A DNA stretch of 40,754 bases from Candidatus Pacearchaeota archaeon. Its GTDB lineage: Archaea > Nanobdellota > Nanobdellia > UBA10117 > JAFCGI01. The position numbers were made by a program, and so were the translations under genes. Numbering within the stretch: the first letter of the stretch is position 1; the number at the start of each line of letters is the position of its first letter. Positions 16,434 through 23,201 of this stretch are shown piece by piece. The notes below the pieces were generated by a model. It had not been told where the DNA came from, searched no databases, and worked only from the letters and a program-made list of their open reading frames with translations. Where the stretch lies: the NCBI GenBank assembly GCA_017608235.1, contig JAFCGI010000011.1:1-40754 (forward strand), in the 5' to 3' direction.

Positions 16434-17098
16434 AATCTCCTTTACACAAAGTAAGCCCAGGAAAAAATGCTCCAAATAAAATTAATGTAATCATAGAAAT
16501 TCCTAAGAATTCTAGAATTAAATATGAAGAAGATGAATCTACCGGCTTAATAAGATTAGATAGAGTTCTTCCATCTGAATTTAGATTCCCTATAGACTAT
16601 GGCTTAATTCCACAAACTTTAGCAGAAGATAACGATCCTATAGATGTTATTGTTATAACTAATCTAGACCTATTCCAAAACACACTATTAGAAGTTAGAC
16701 CAATAGGAGTAATGGAGCTATATGACCAAGGTAAGAGGGATGATAAAATATTAGCAATCCCTGTTAAAGATCTTGAGATGAAGTCCATAAAGAAGATAAA
16801 ACAACTTGATAAAACTCTTCTTAATAAGATAAAACTCTTCTTTAACCACTATAAGGACTTTGAAAACAAAAAAACTAAAGTTCTAGGTTTTAAGGACAAG
16901 GATAAAGCCTTAAAAATAATTAAAAAAGCTATCTCTAACTATAAAAAATCAAATAAAAGGAATACTAATCATAAAGAGTCAAATAAAAGGAATACTAATC
17001 ATAAAGAGTCAAATAAAAGGAATACTAATCATAAAGAGTCAAATAAAAGGAATACTAATCATAGTCAAATAAAAAGAACACTAATAAGTAAGCTGTAA
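16430..17098 (+). CDS. ppa: Family I inorganic pyrophosphatase with a repetitive C-terminal extension
   Basis: The core (residues 1-170) has IIEIPKNSRIKYE, RVLPSEFRFPIDYGLIP and DNDPIDVIV, the metal- and PPi-binding signature of soluble inorganic pyrophosphatase, which hydrolyses PPi to drive biosynthesis. The usual family length is about 170-180. Here residues 174-213 add four copies of a 10-residue KESNKRNTNH unit, encoded by an in-frame 30-bp tandem repeat, then a short basic tail. The extension is highly basic and looks recently expanded. Four-base overlap with the PIN gene shows co-translation. Confidence 0.9.
   Translation: MKSPLHKVSPGKNAPNKINVIIEIPKNSRIKYEEDESTGLIRLDRVLPSEFRFPIDYGLIPQTLAEDNDPIDVIVITNLDLFQNTLLEVRPIGVMELYDQGKRDDKILAIPVKDLEMKSIKKIKQLDKTLLNKIKLFFNHYKDFENKKTKVLGFKDKDKALKIIKKAISNYKKSNKRNTNHKESNKRNTNHKESNKRNTNHKESNKRNTNHSQIKRTLISKL
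16951..17063 (+). repeat. 30-bp in-frame tandem repeat in the pyrophosphatase C-terminus
   Basis: Copies start at 16951, 16981 and 17011 (30 bp each), with a 23-bp partial copy at 17041. The period is a multiple of three, so unit gain or loss keeps the reading frame. Confidence 0.95.
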
Positions 17099-17130
17099 AG
17101 TTAGCGACACCTATTGGCCCAAAATTCCAA

Positions 17131-17163
17131 TCGGGCACCGACAACTTTAAAAACTTCGGGTTC
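17131..17163 (+). promoter_or_regulatory. IS promoter copy 1 with flanking TCGGGCAC/ACTTCGGGT elements
   Basis: The TATA-like ACTTTAAAAA (17143-17152) is centred 28 bases before the ATG at 17176. It is bracketed by TCGGGCAC and ACTTCGGGT. The same 33-bp layout, 26 of 33 bases identical, recurs at 17404-17436. Confidence 0.6.
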
Positions 17164-17175
17164 CTAATTTGTTTT

Positions 17176-17334
17176 ATGAAAATTATGAATGCGTTTGACA
17201 AGAAGGTAGGTAATACTAAATACTACAAATACAGGATTAATTTACCGAAAAGAATAGTAGAAGATTCTAACTTGTTGGGTAAGGAAGTCAAGGCCAAATT
17301 GGAAAAAGGTAAAATAATTATAGAGAAAGGGTAA
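17176..17334 (+). CDS. Small AbrB/SpoVT-like transposon-associated protein, 52 aa
   Basis: The short reading frame begins MKIMNAFDKKVG and contains YRINLPKRIVEDSNLLGKEV and KLEKGKIIIEKG, a swapped-hairpin AbrB pattern typical of the small proteins (DUF2080-like) found beside archaeal transposases. It has a leaderless-type TATA 28 bases upstream. It probably regulates transposase expression, since both genes share promoter flanks. A second ATG three codons in is possible. Confidence 0.65.
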   Translation: MKIMNAFDKKVGNTKYYKYRINLPKRIVEDSNLLGKEVKAKLEKGKIIIEKG

Positions 17335-17403
17335 CTGTTTCTTAGTTTCTTTGTTAGCTGGAGTTTTTTCACTTAATCAAAGTTACCGGTCTCATTTATT
17401 TAT

Positions 17404-17436
17404 TCGGGCACTGAAAGATTTATATACTTCGGGTGC
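17404..17436 (+). promoter_or_regulatory. IS promoter copy 2 with the same flanking elements
   Basis: GATTTATATAC (17417-17427) is a strong TATA box between TCGGGCAC and ACTTCGGGT. It is centred about 27 bases before the GTG start at 17449. The outer edges TTCGGGCAC and GTGCCGAA also form an imperfect inverted repeat, which suits a dimeric repressor. Confidence 0.6.
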
Positions 17437-17448
17437 CGAATATGTAGT

Positions 17449-18318
17449 GTGCTTGAAGAAATAAAGTGCATGCATTGTGGGAGCAAAAACAATTATAAAA
17501 AAGGCTACCGCAAAACTTTGTATAGAGGAAAAATACAAAAATACTACTGTAAGAGCTGTAGGAGATTTTTCACTCAGAATGATAGCTTTTACAGAATGGG
17601 AAATAAGCCGGAAATTATTGCAGTGTCAATTGATATGTATGTTTCAAACTTATCAAGCAGAAAGATGAGAAATCAACTTAAAAGACACTTTAATCACAAA
17701 ATAAGTCACGTTTCTATATTGGATTGGGTTAGAAGATATACATTAAAAGTTTACAAATTTATAGAAAATCAAGGTTATAACTTTGGAGGTAGATTTTATG
17801 CTGATGAAACAATGGTTGATTGTGAGGGTAGAAAAGATAGATTTTGGTGTTGTCTTGATTGGGATACGAGACTGATTACAGGAGTGCATTATAGCTTGAC
17901 TGCAAATCCGGTTGAAGCACAGAAATTTCTTAAAAAGGCTATCACCAAAGGAAAGCCAAAATACATTCAGACGGATGCAGGAATGTTTTATCCGAGAGCG
18001 TTCAGAAAAATGTTTTATTCTAATAAATTTGGTGGTTTAACAGTTGAGTATAGAATACAAAATTATCAAGAAACAAGAATCCATAACTATCGAATAGAAA
18101 CTGTGTTTATGAAAATCAAAGATAGAGTTCTTGACTTTAGAGGATTAAAGGCTCTTTGGTCTGCTCCAATCCTACTGAATGCAATAGTCATACAGCACAA
18201 CTTCATAGAAACTCATACAACTATTAATGAAATACCTTGCGAAACTGCAGGTGTTAAATTAGGGTTAGGAGAGAATAAGTGGTTGGATTTGATAAAGTTA
18301 AATAGTACCTTCTATTAA
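17449..18318 (+). CDS. DDE transposase, IS6/IS240-like archaeal type, 289 aa
   Basis: An N-terminal zinc ribbon (CMHC near the start, YYCKSCRRFF) and helix-turn-helix region precede a DDE domain: YADETMVDCEGR (first Asp), IQTDAGMF (second Asp) and NYRIETVFMKIKDR (Glu). All catalytic acids are present, so the enzyme may be active. GTG is chosen as start because it sits about 27 bases from the TATA box. The right end is odd: the stop lies four bases from the convergent recombinase gene stop and no terminal inverted repeat is visible, so the IS may have lost its right end or moved with the array. Confidence 0.85.
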   Translation: MLEEIKCMHCGSKNNYKKGYRKTLYRGKIQKYYCKSCRRFFTQNDSFYRMGNKPEIIAVSIDMYVSNLSSRKMRNQLKRHFNHKISHVSILDWVRRYTLKVYKFIENQGYNFGGRFYADETMVDCEGRKDRFWCCLDWDTRLITGVHYSLTANPVEAQKFLKKAITKGKPKYIQTDAGMFYPRAFRKMFYSNKFGGLTVEYRIQNYQETRIHNYRIETVFMKIKDRVLDFRGLKALWSAPILLNAIVIQHNFIETHTTINEIPCETAGVKLGLGENKWLDLIKLNSTFY

Positions 18319-18322
18319 AAGA

Positions 18323-19132
18323 TTAAAGCAGATCAGCAAGTTTTTTGATATCTTTGTTTGCTACATGAGTATAAATCTGTGTTGTTTTAAGATCCTTATG
18401 GCCTAACAATTGCTGAATGTATCTTATGTCTGCGCCAGATTCTAAGAGGTGAGTAGCAAAGCTGTGCCTTAGCGTGTGAGGGGTTACATTTTTCTTGATT
18501 CCTGCCTTTTTTGCGGCAGACTTTATAATTTGTTGAATTGTCCTTTTGTTGTATTTCCCTTCTCTCTGAGAAACAAAAATTGGACCTTCTTCCTTTATCC
18601 CATACATTCTCAATATATCACTCAGTTTCTTGTGGAGAAAGACCACTCTTTCCTTATCCCCCTTTGCAGTTTTTAGATGAATGGTTTCTCTGTCAAAATC
18701 AATATCTTTCCAGCCAAGATTTCGTACTTCATCCAATCGGAGACCTGCATAGTACAGAAACATGATAACCATCTTATGCTTCAGATTGCTTGTAGACTCT
18801 ATCATTTTGATTACTTCTTCTCTACTCAAAACCAAAGGCAATTTCAAGGATTTTCTAGCAAGTGGCAACTTCTCATCAAATTTGGTATTAAGCACGTTCT
18901 CATGAAAGAACTTCATAGCAAAATATGCAGATCTCATTGTTGACTTGCTTTTGTTGGAATATGACAAAAGAAAATCTCTTGGTGTTTTTCCTGAAGCAAG
19001 AAAGTCTTTCACGACAGAAATGTAAGACTTTCTTGTCTGATAAGAATATCTTCTGAGTTTTACTTCCTCAATCAGCTTGCCAATAAGCTTATATCGTTCC
19101 TCTGGTGAATAATTCTTGCCTATATCCGCCAT
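18323..19132 (-). CDS. Xer-like tyrosine recombinase, proposed integrase of the array, 269 aa
   Basis: The catalytic set is complete: Arg in GLRLDEVR, Lys in KGDKERVV, His-x-x-Arg in TPHTLRHSF, His in LLGHKDL, and the nucleophile Tyr in TTQIYTHV. An N-terminal SAM-like domain (about residues 10-95) contains [19 protein letters not shown]. Only about 20 residues separate KGDKERVV from [10 protein letters not shown], so the extra helix insertion of bacterial IntI is absent. The ATG at 19132 is chosen because the TATA box at 19155-19163 is 27 bases upstream; a longer frame to 19231 would run over that promoter and the inverted repeat. Position and divergent orientation match an integron integrase; chromosomal XerA is the alternative. 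Confidence 0.85.
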   Translation of the reverse strand: MADIGKNYSPEERYKLIGKLIEEVKLRRYSYQTRKSYISVVKDFLASGKTPRDFLLSYSNKSKSTMRSAYFAMKFFHENVLNTKFDEKLPLARKSLKLPLVLSREEVIKMIESTSNLKHKMVIMFLYYAGLRLDEVRNLGWKDIDFDRETIHLKTAKGDKERVVFLHKKLSDILRMYGIKEEGPIFVSQREGKYNKRTIQQIIKSAAKKAGIKKNVTPHTLRHSFATHLLESGADIRYIQQLLGHKDLKTTQIYTHVANKDIKKLADLL

Positions 19133-19154
19133 ACAATCTATTATGTGGGACAGG

Positions 19155-19163
19155 TATATAAAA
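19155..19163 (-). promoter_or_regulatory. TATA box of the recombinase gene
   Basis: Minus-strand TTTTATATA preceded by a purine-rich BRE-like GCGAGA. The distance of 27 bases to the ATG at 19132 decides the start and implies a leaderless transcript. Confidence 0.65.
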
Positions 19164-19186
19164 TCTCGCTTTTTATCCTGATTAGT

Positions 19187-19227
19187 ACTATTAAGCGAAT
19201 ATTTATCTCGCTTAATAGTTGTTAATT
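19187..19227 (+). other. Candidate attI site
   Basis: A perfect 12-bp inverted repeat, ACTATTAAGCGA (19187-19198) and TCGCTTAATAGT (19208-19219), with 9 bp between arms, is followed at 19221 by GTTAATT. The bases after it (GTTAATTGCAATTTT) match the head of the other cassettes (GTTA, then TCAATT). This is where attI lies in integrons, between the integrase start and the first cassette. The repeat could instead be an operator for the recombinase gene. Confidence 0.6.
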
Positions 19228-19231
19228 GCAA

Positions 19232-19730
19232 TTTTATTTTTCCGCCTACTTTAGAAACTTATTTAAAAACAGAGATTTTTTTAACATTATGCAGGAAGAA
19301 TTTATGCTATATGAAACAAAATTTTGGAAAGTTGTTTTAAGTGATGAACAATCCTATTTAGGTAGATGTGTAATTCTTCTCAAAAGAAATTGTGGTGAAT
19401 TATCAAATTTAACATCTGAAGAGTGGTTGGATTTTCATGAAAACATTGTGAAAAAATTGGAATCTGTTTTTAAGAAAGTATTTGATGCCACAATGTTTAA
19501 CTGGACTTGTTTGATGAATAATGCGTACCAAGCTGAAAATCCAAAACCTTATGTTCATTTCCATTTTAGACCAAGATATAATCATGATGTTAAATTTGCA
19601 GGAGAGGAATTCCATGATCCTGATTTTGGTCATCACTATAATCGTGAAAGAAAAAATTTTGTTTCTAAAGAATTACTTAAAAAAATCTCTGATGAAGTAA
19701 AGAAATACTTGTAACGGCGGAAAAATAAAA
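19232..19730. repeat. Payload-bracketing inverted repeat, cassette 1 (15 bp, perfect)
   Basis: Left arm TTTTATTTTTCCGCC (19232-19246) and right arm GGCGGAAAAATAAAA (19716-19730) are exact reverse complements. They enclose only the HIT gene and its promoter; the right arm begins one base after the stop codon. Confidence 0.9.
19289..19714 (+). CDS. HIT-superfamily hydrolase-like protein (cassette 1), 141 aa
   Basis: YVHFHFRPRY aligns with the HIT motif ending in PRY; the middle (nucleophilic) and last His are present while the first is Tyr. GRCVILLKRNCGELSNLTSEEW matches the beta strand and helix before the motif in HIT proteins, which cleave dinucleotide polyphosphates or adenylylated substrates. 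A TATA-like TTATTTAAAAA centred near 19263 lies 26 bases before this ATG, so the transcript is leaderless. An in-frame ATG at 19304 is an alternative. First cassette, adjacent to the candidate attI. Confidence 0.75.
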   Translation: MQEEFMLYETKFWKVVLSDEQSYLGRCVILLKRNCGELSNLTSEEWLDFHENIVKKLESVFKKVFDATMFNWTCLMNNAYQAENPKPYVHFHFRPRYNHDVKFAGEEFHDPDFGHHYNRERKNFVSKELLKKISDEVKKYL

Positions 19731-19782
19731 CTTCTTCGGCTTCGCCTCGACCACGCTGCGCTCTCGCCTATCGACTCGGGGC

Positions 19783-19901
19783 AATTAACAGGAATTTAAC
19801 GAGAAATGGCTCAGCTCGCCATTTCTCCAAATTTGATTTTCCAGCTCTGTTCACTTCGTTCACGAGGGAAAATCAAACTTCGTTAAATTCCGATGTTATA
19901 T
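19783..19901 (+). repeat. attC-like site A (end of cassette 1)
   Basis: AATTAAC opens and GTTATAT closes the site. Inner arms GGAATTTAACGA and TCGTTAAATTCC are a perfect 12-bp match, with two extra bases (GA) on the 3' side before TGTTA, the asymmetry expected of attC. Inside are two hairpins: GAGAAATGGC/GCCATTTCTC and TTTGATTTTCC/GGGAAAATCAAA. The GC-rich block just upstream (19735-19782, with CCACGCTGCGCTCTCGCC) recurs before sites C and F. Confidence 0.85.
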
Positions 19902-19944
19902 TCAATTTTTGGATTACTTAATTTAGAAAGAGAGAGGGGCGTCA

Positions 19945-20003
19945 GTGCTTACGCACATATAGTCTTTTTCTGCGGAAAAAGAAATTTTATTAGGGGGCGT
20001 CTT
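19945..20003 (+). repeat. Cassette-head two-hairpin module, copy in cassette 2
   Basis: Order: hairpin GTGC-TTAC-GCAC, ATATAG, hairpin TCTTTTTCTGCGGAAAAAGA, then ATTTTATTAG and the GGGGCGTCTT arm. Closely similar copies head cassettes 5 (27744-27799) and 7 (33381-33440). Confidence 0.8.
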
Positions 20004-21000
20004 ATAATTCATTACCCCGATTATATTGATGCAACAAGAATCTTTTTTGTGTATCCTTATCAATACCAACGATTCTGAAAATTACATTTTCCATAATCAT
20101 TTGAAGATAAAATAATAATTGTGGCTCTTTAATCAGCAAAGTTGAATTCAAATTATGAACTAAACTACCTCTAACGCCTATGAGCTTATTCAACATCTTA
20201 TTAAGTTTAGTTTTATCAAATCCCAAATCTAATGAATCAAAATAAAGTTTCATTTTTTCAACAGTATTATGCTCATAAAGAAAATTTCTTGTGATGCTTT
20301 TTTTAACAAGATTCAATCGCTTATCATTCTTCAAGCTTTTCTCTAATGTCTTCTCCAAATCAGCTTTTAATTTTTTAAGTTCATCTTTAGAAAACAATTT
20401 ATTTTTTGATTTATAGACCGAATAATGTTGGTTTGCTAATTTCTCTAAAGCAGACCAGCAAATCAAGAATTTTAATTCTCTAACCAACGATGAATGAGAA
20501 ATAATAAGTGCATGAATAGTCGTTAATATCTCATTAAGTTTTATGTCTTTTGAGGATGAAAGAGTTTTTAGAGCAATATCAAAAAATAAACTAATGTCTC
20601 GCGTATAAAATGCTCCCCTAGTATGAACTCCATGTATTAATTCAGAAAATCTGTTTTCTCTTTGTTCCACAAATTTTGAATGAAATGAAGAATATTTTTT
20701 ACCACTTTTGTATTTATACCAACCTAAAAAGAAAACACTTCTATTTTGAGCAAAAGAATAAAGAAACTCTATCCAACTTGCCAATTTTTTAGCTTCATCT
20801 TCTGTTCTTGTTTTAATAAAACATTTAGCTGTTTTCCAACCACCAGCACGATAATATGGTTTTGAAAATGTTGTTCTATTTTTCTCAAACTTTTCAGCGA
20901 ATTTTAAAGGAATTATTTTAATTCCAAATTCTTTATTTTCATACTTTTTACCTTTTGGAATGTATAGGTTATAAAAATCAAAAACATAGGTAACGGTCAT
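20002..21000 (-). CDS. HEPN-domain protein with Rx4H motif, last gene of the RM cassette, 332 aa
   Basis: The C-terminal half is helical and contains GVRGSLVHNLN (about residues 286-296), the Arg-x4-His motif of HEPN ribonucleases. The N-terminal part is beta-rich and resembles the amino-terminal domains fused to HEPN in abortive-infection (ApeA-like) proteins; that match is tentative. GGAG lies just upstream of the ATG and the gap to the nuclease gene is 8 bases. Likely an antiviral RNase that acts when restriction fails. The stop codon overlaps the inner bracketing repeat. Confidence 0.6.
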   Translation of the reverse strand: MTVTYVFDFYNLYIPKGKKYENKEFGIKIIPLKFAEKFEKNRTTFSKPYYRAGGWKTAKCFIKTRTEDEAKKLASWIEFLYSFAQNRSVFFLGWYKYKSGKKYSSFHSKFVEQRENRFSELIHGVHTRGAFYTRDISLFFDIALKTLSSSKDIKLNEILTTIHALIISHSSLVRELKFLICWSALEKLANQHYSVYKSKNKLFSKDELKKLKADLEKTLEKSLKNDKRLNLVKKSITRNFLYEHNTVEKMKLYFDSLDLGFDKTKLNKMLNKLIGVRGSLVHNLNSTLLIKEPQLLFYLQMIMENVIFRIVGIDKDTQKRFLLHQYNRGNEL

Positions 21001-21008
21001 CTTATCTC

Positions 21009-21491
21009 CTATAATTTCGGTGTCAAACTGGAATAATCAATACAATTTCTTACTTTATCCCATTTTGCTATTTGCATAAATTTATTTGTCTTTGTTCCAA
21101 ACTTCAACAAATCTTCTCGCTTCAAAACATTAAGTATATGTGATAATCTGCCTAATCCTTTGGAAGAAATCAAAAAAGATTCAATTGGATCTATTAGTTG
21201 TGTATATCCCCAAAGCTGTCCTAAATCTTTGAGAGTTAAATCAGTATCTTTAACCTCAACAAAAACAAGTTTAAAGTCGTTTCCTCGTTTCAAAATTCCG
21301 ACAATATCAACTTTAATCTGTAAACCAATAGCTTCCTTACAATTTATCCCTTTACTTTTCAGGACTACATCTAAATTTCTTCTTGAAGTTTCATAAGTAG
21401 TTTGAACTGTATAACCTTTGTACTTATCAGTTAAATAATTCTGCAACCATTCTTTTATTTCAGGATAAAGTTTTTCTTCTTCTTTACTCAT
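21009..21491 (-). CDS. PD-(D/E)XK nuclease-like restriction subunit, 160 aa
   Basis: KVDIVGILK followed by VFVEVKDTDLT gives the Asp...Glu-x-Lys catalytic triad, and GQLWGYTQL matches the following helix of PD-(D/E)XK nucleases. The small size suggests a separate cleavage subunit working with the neighbouring methyltransferases. It overlaps the upstream gene by eight bases (ATGAGTAA), so the two are coupled. Confidence 0.75.
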   Translation of the reverse strand: MSKEEEKLYPEIKEWLQNYLTDKYKGYTVQTTYETSRRNLDVVLKSKGINCKEAIGLQIKVDIVGILKRGNDFKLVFVEVKDTDLTLKDLGQLWGYTQLIDPIESFLISSKGLGRLSHILNVLKREDLLKFGTKTNKFMQIAKWDKVRNCIDYSSLTPKL

Positions 21492-22395
21492 CGTAACCTA
21501 ACTCCTTTGACATCTCTTTCCAACTATCAAAATGTTTTCTAACTTTTGAGGGTAATTTTGTGCTTTTCTCTTCAGGATGTTTCGGCTTTTTCCGATTAAT
21601 TTCTTTAGTTTCCCAATAAAATTTATGATGTATATCTGAAATGGGTTTATCCTTATATTTTTTGGAATTTTTTGATGCCTCTTTCCAATTATCTCTATTT
21701 AGTTTAGCAAATTTTTTCAATAGCTTATTTTTGTGGTCTATGTTAAAACCGACTTTTTCAAATTCTTCTGCCCATACTTTTATTTGATGTTCCTTGTTCC
21801 AAAATTCTTTTGAACCCTCATTATATTTTTTCAAATTTGGATCAACTATATTTGGATGGGCAAATCTAATTGTTTGGACTGGAACATCCAATTCTTTTAA
21901 TAAATTAGCAATATCTATGCACAAATCCCAATTAACCATTATTTCAACATAAACTCTATTTTCATAATCTTTCCATGCGACATTACTCTTTCTTATATGG
22001 GCTGTTACATCTGCAATGCCTCTTAAAAATTCTAATTTTATATCTTTTGTCGCTGAAAATATTTCTGTGGGAATTCTAACATCTCTCCAGCTTACATGAT
22101 TTTTCAAATATGTATTAATAGTTCTTATCAAATAATCTCCATTTGGCTTTGAAAAAGAAATATGGGCTATATTCGGTCTTGATGTGTCCCATTCCATATC
22201 TGTTCCCACAAGAGTTTTTAATCTTCCAACAATATCTAATAAACTTGATTTTACTGATTGTTGAGTATTCTCTCCTTCAATCATTAAATTTTTATGTGGA
22301 ATGTCAATGACAATTTCAGTATCTCTGTTTCCTCTGATTATTTGCCCTTTTCCGACAATCATTCCCAATAAATAAGCTATATCTGGATTTAACAT
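21484..22395 (-). CDS. Degenerate LAGLIDADG-like protein in the RM operon, 303 aa
   Basis: IAYLLGMIVGKGQIIRG and LEFLRGIADVTAHIR stand where the two LAGLIDADG motifs of homing-type endonucleases would be. The first motif has Lys in place of the usual catalytic acid (GKG for GDG); the second keeps an Asp (IAD). It may be a DNA-recognition subunit or a restriction enzyme with a changed active site. The ATG at 22395 is chosen because AGGAAG lies just upstream and the methyltransferase stops 5 bases earlier; an overlapping start at 22428 is less likely. Confidence 0.6.
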   Translation of the reverse strand: MLNPDIAYLLGMIVGKGQIIRGNRDTEIVIDIPHKNLMIEGENTQQSVKSSLLDIVGRLKTLVGTDMEWDTSRPNIAHISFSKPNGDYLIRTINTYLKNHVSWRDVRIPTEIFSATKDIKLEFLRGIADVTAHIRKSNVAWKDYENRVYVEIMVNWDLCIDIANLLKELDVPVQTIRFAHPNIVDPNLKKYNEGSKEFWNKEHQIKVWAEEFEKVGFNIDHKNKLLKKFAKLNRDNWKEASKNSKKYKDKPISDIHHKFYWETKEINRKKPKHPEEKSTKLPSKVRKHFDSWKEMSKELGYDE

Positions 22396-22399
22396 TTTT

Positions 22400-23188
22400 T
22401 CACTTCCTAAATATGAGTATAAACTCATGAACTTTATTTACTCTGAAAACAAACGGATAACCTAAAGGTCGCATATTATTATATTCTTTCTGTCTGTCCC
22501 AAATAATCATATCGTCTAATTCAAAACCTATTTCCTGCATTTTGTTTACTACATCCATGTGGAATGGATAAAACTTTGATTTTTTCCGTATATCCATAAC
22601 TACAACAATACAATACTTACCTTTTTTTAAGACTTTGTAAACTCCTTCAAACCCTTCTTTAAGTTTGTTTAAAAATTCTTGATAATCTGCAATATTTCCT
22701 AAATCATCTTTTGAATTACTATAATTCCTTATTTCTTTTCTATCGGCTGACCTTTTAGCGTTTAGTATATCCCAATATGGGGGGGATGTAATTACCAAAT
22801 CTACAGAATTTTCTTTTAATGTTTTAGGAATATCAAAGATTGTTTTATTGTAAATTTCGGGCTTAATCAAATCTTCTGGCTTTTGTTCTAAATTCAACTG
22901 AGTTTCTTTTATTCTACTTTCAGACAATTTGATATATTCTTTAGAAAGCTCAAAACCGACTCCTTTTCTTCCTAATTTATATGCTGATACTACCGTGCTT
23001 CCACTTCCCAAAAATGGATCTAAAACTACTTCTCCTTTATTTTTTGTATGAATCTGAATTAATCTTGATGTTAATTGAGTTGGAAACATAGCAGGATGTT
23101 TTAATTTCCTTTCTCCGTTAGTTTTCTCAATATCTTTCCAAATACTAAAAGAATATTGTAACCATTCTTTCCCTGTTAAATTATTCAT
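22400..23188 (-). CDS. DNA methyltransferase, N4-cytosine type, 262 aa
   Basis: VVLDPFLGSGST (SAM motif I) comes first and VITSPPYWD (catalytic motif IV) about 75 residues later. TSPPY is typical of N4-cytosine methylases of the N6_N4_Mtase family. The full motif set and the C-terminal FVFRVNKVHEFILIFRK strand look intact. The ATG at 23188 has GGGAG at good spacing; an ATG four codons upstream (23200) is possible. It probably protects one target strand or sequence of the linked nuclease(s). Confidence 0.85.
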   Translation of the reverse strand: MNNLTGKEWLQYSFSIWKDIEKTNGERKLKHPAMFPTQLTSRLIQIHTKNKGEVVLDPFLGSGSTVVSAYKLGRKGVGFELSKEYIKLSESRIKETQLNLEQKPEDLIKPEIYNKTIFDIPKTLKENSVDLVITSPPYWDILNAKRSADRKEIRNYSNSKDDLGNIADYQEFLNKLKEGFEGVYKVLKKGKYCIVVVMDIRKKSKFYPFHMDVVNKMQEIGFELDDMIIWDRQKEYNNMRPLGYPFVFRVNKVHEFILIFRK

Positions 23189-23201
23189 TCGTTCTCCCAT
23201 T

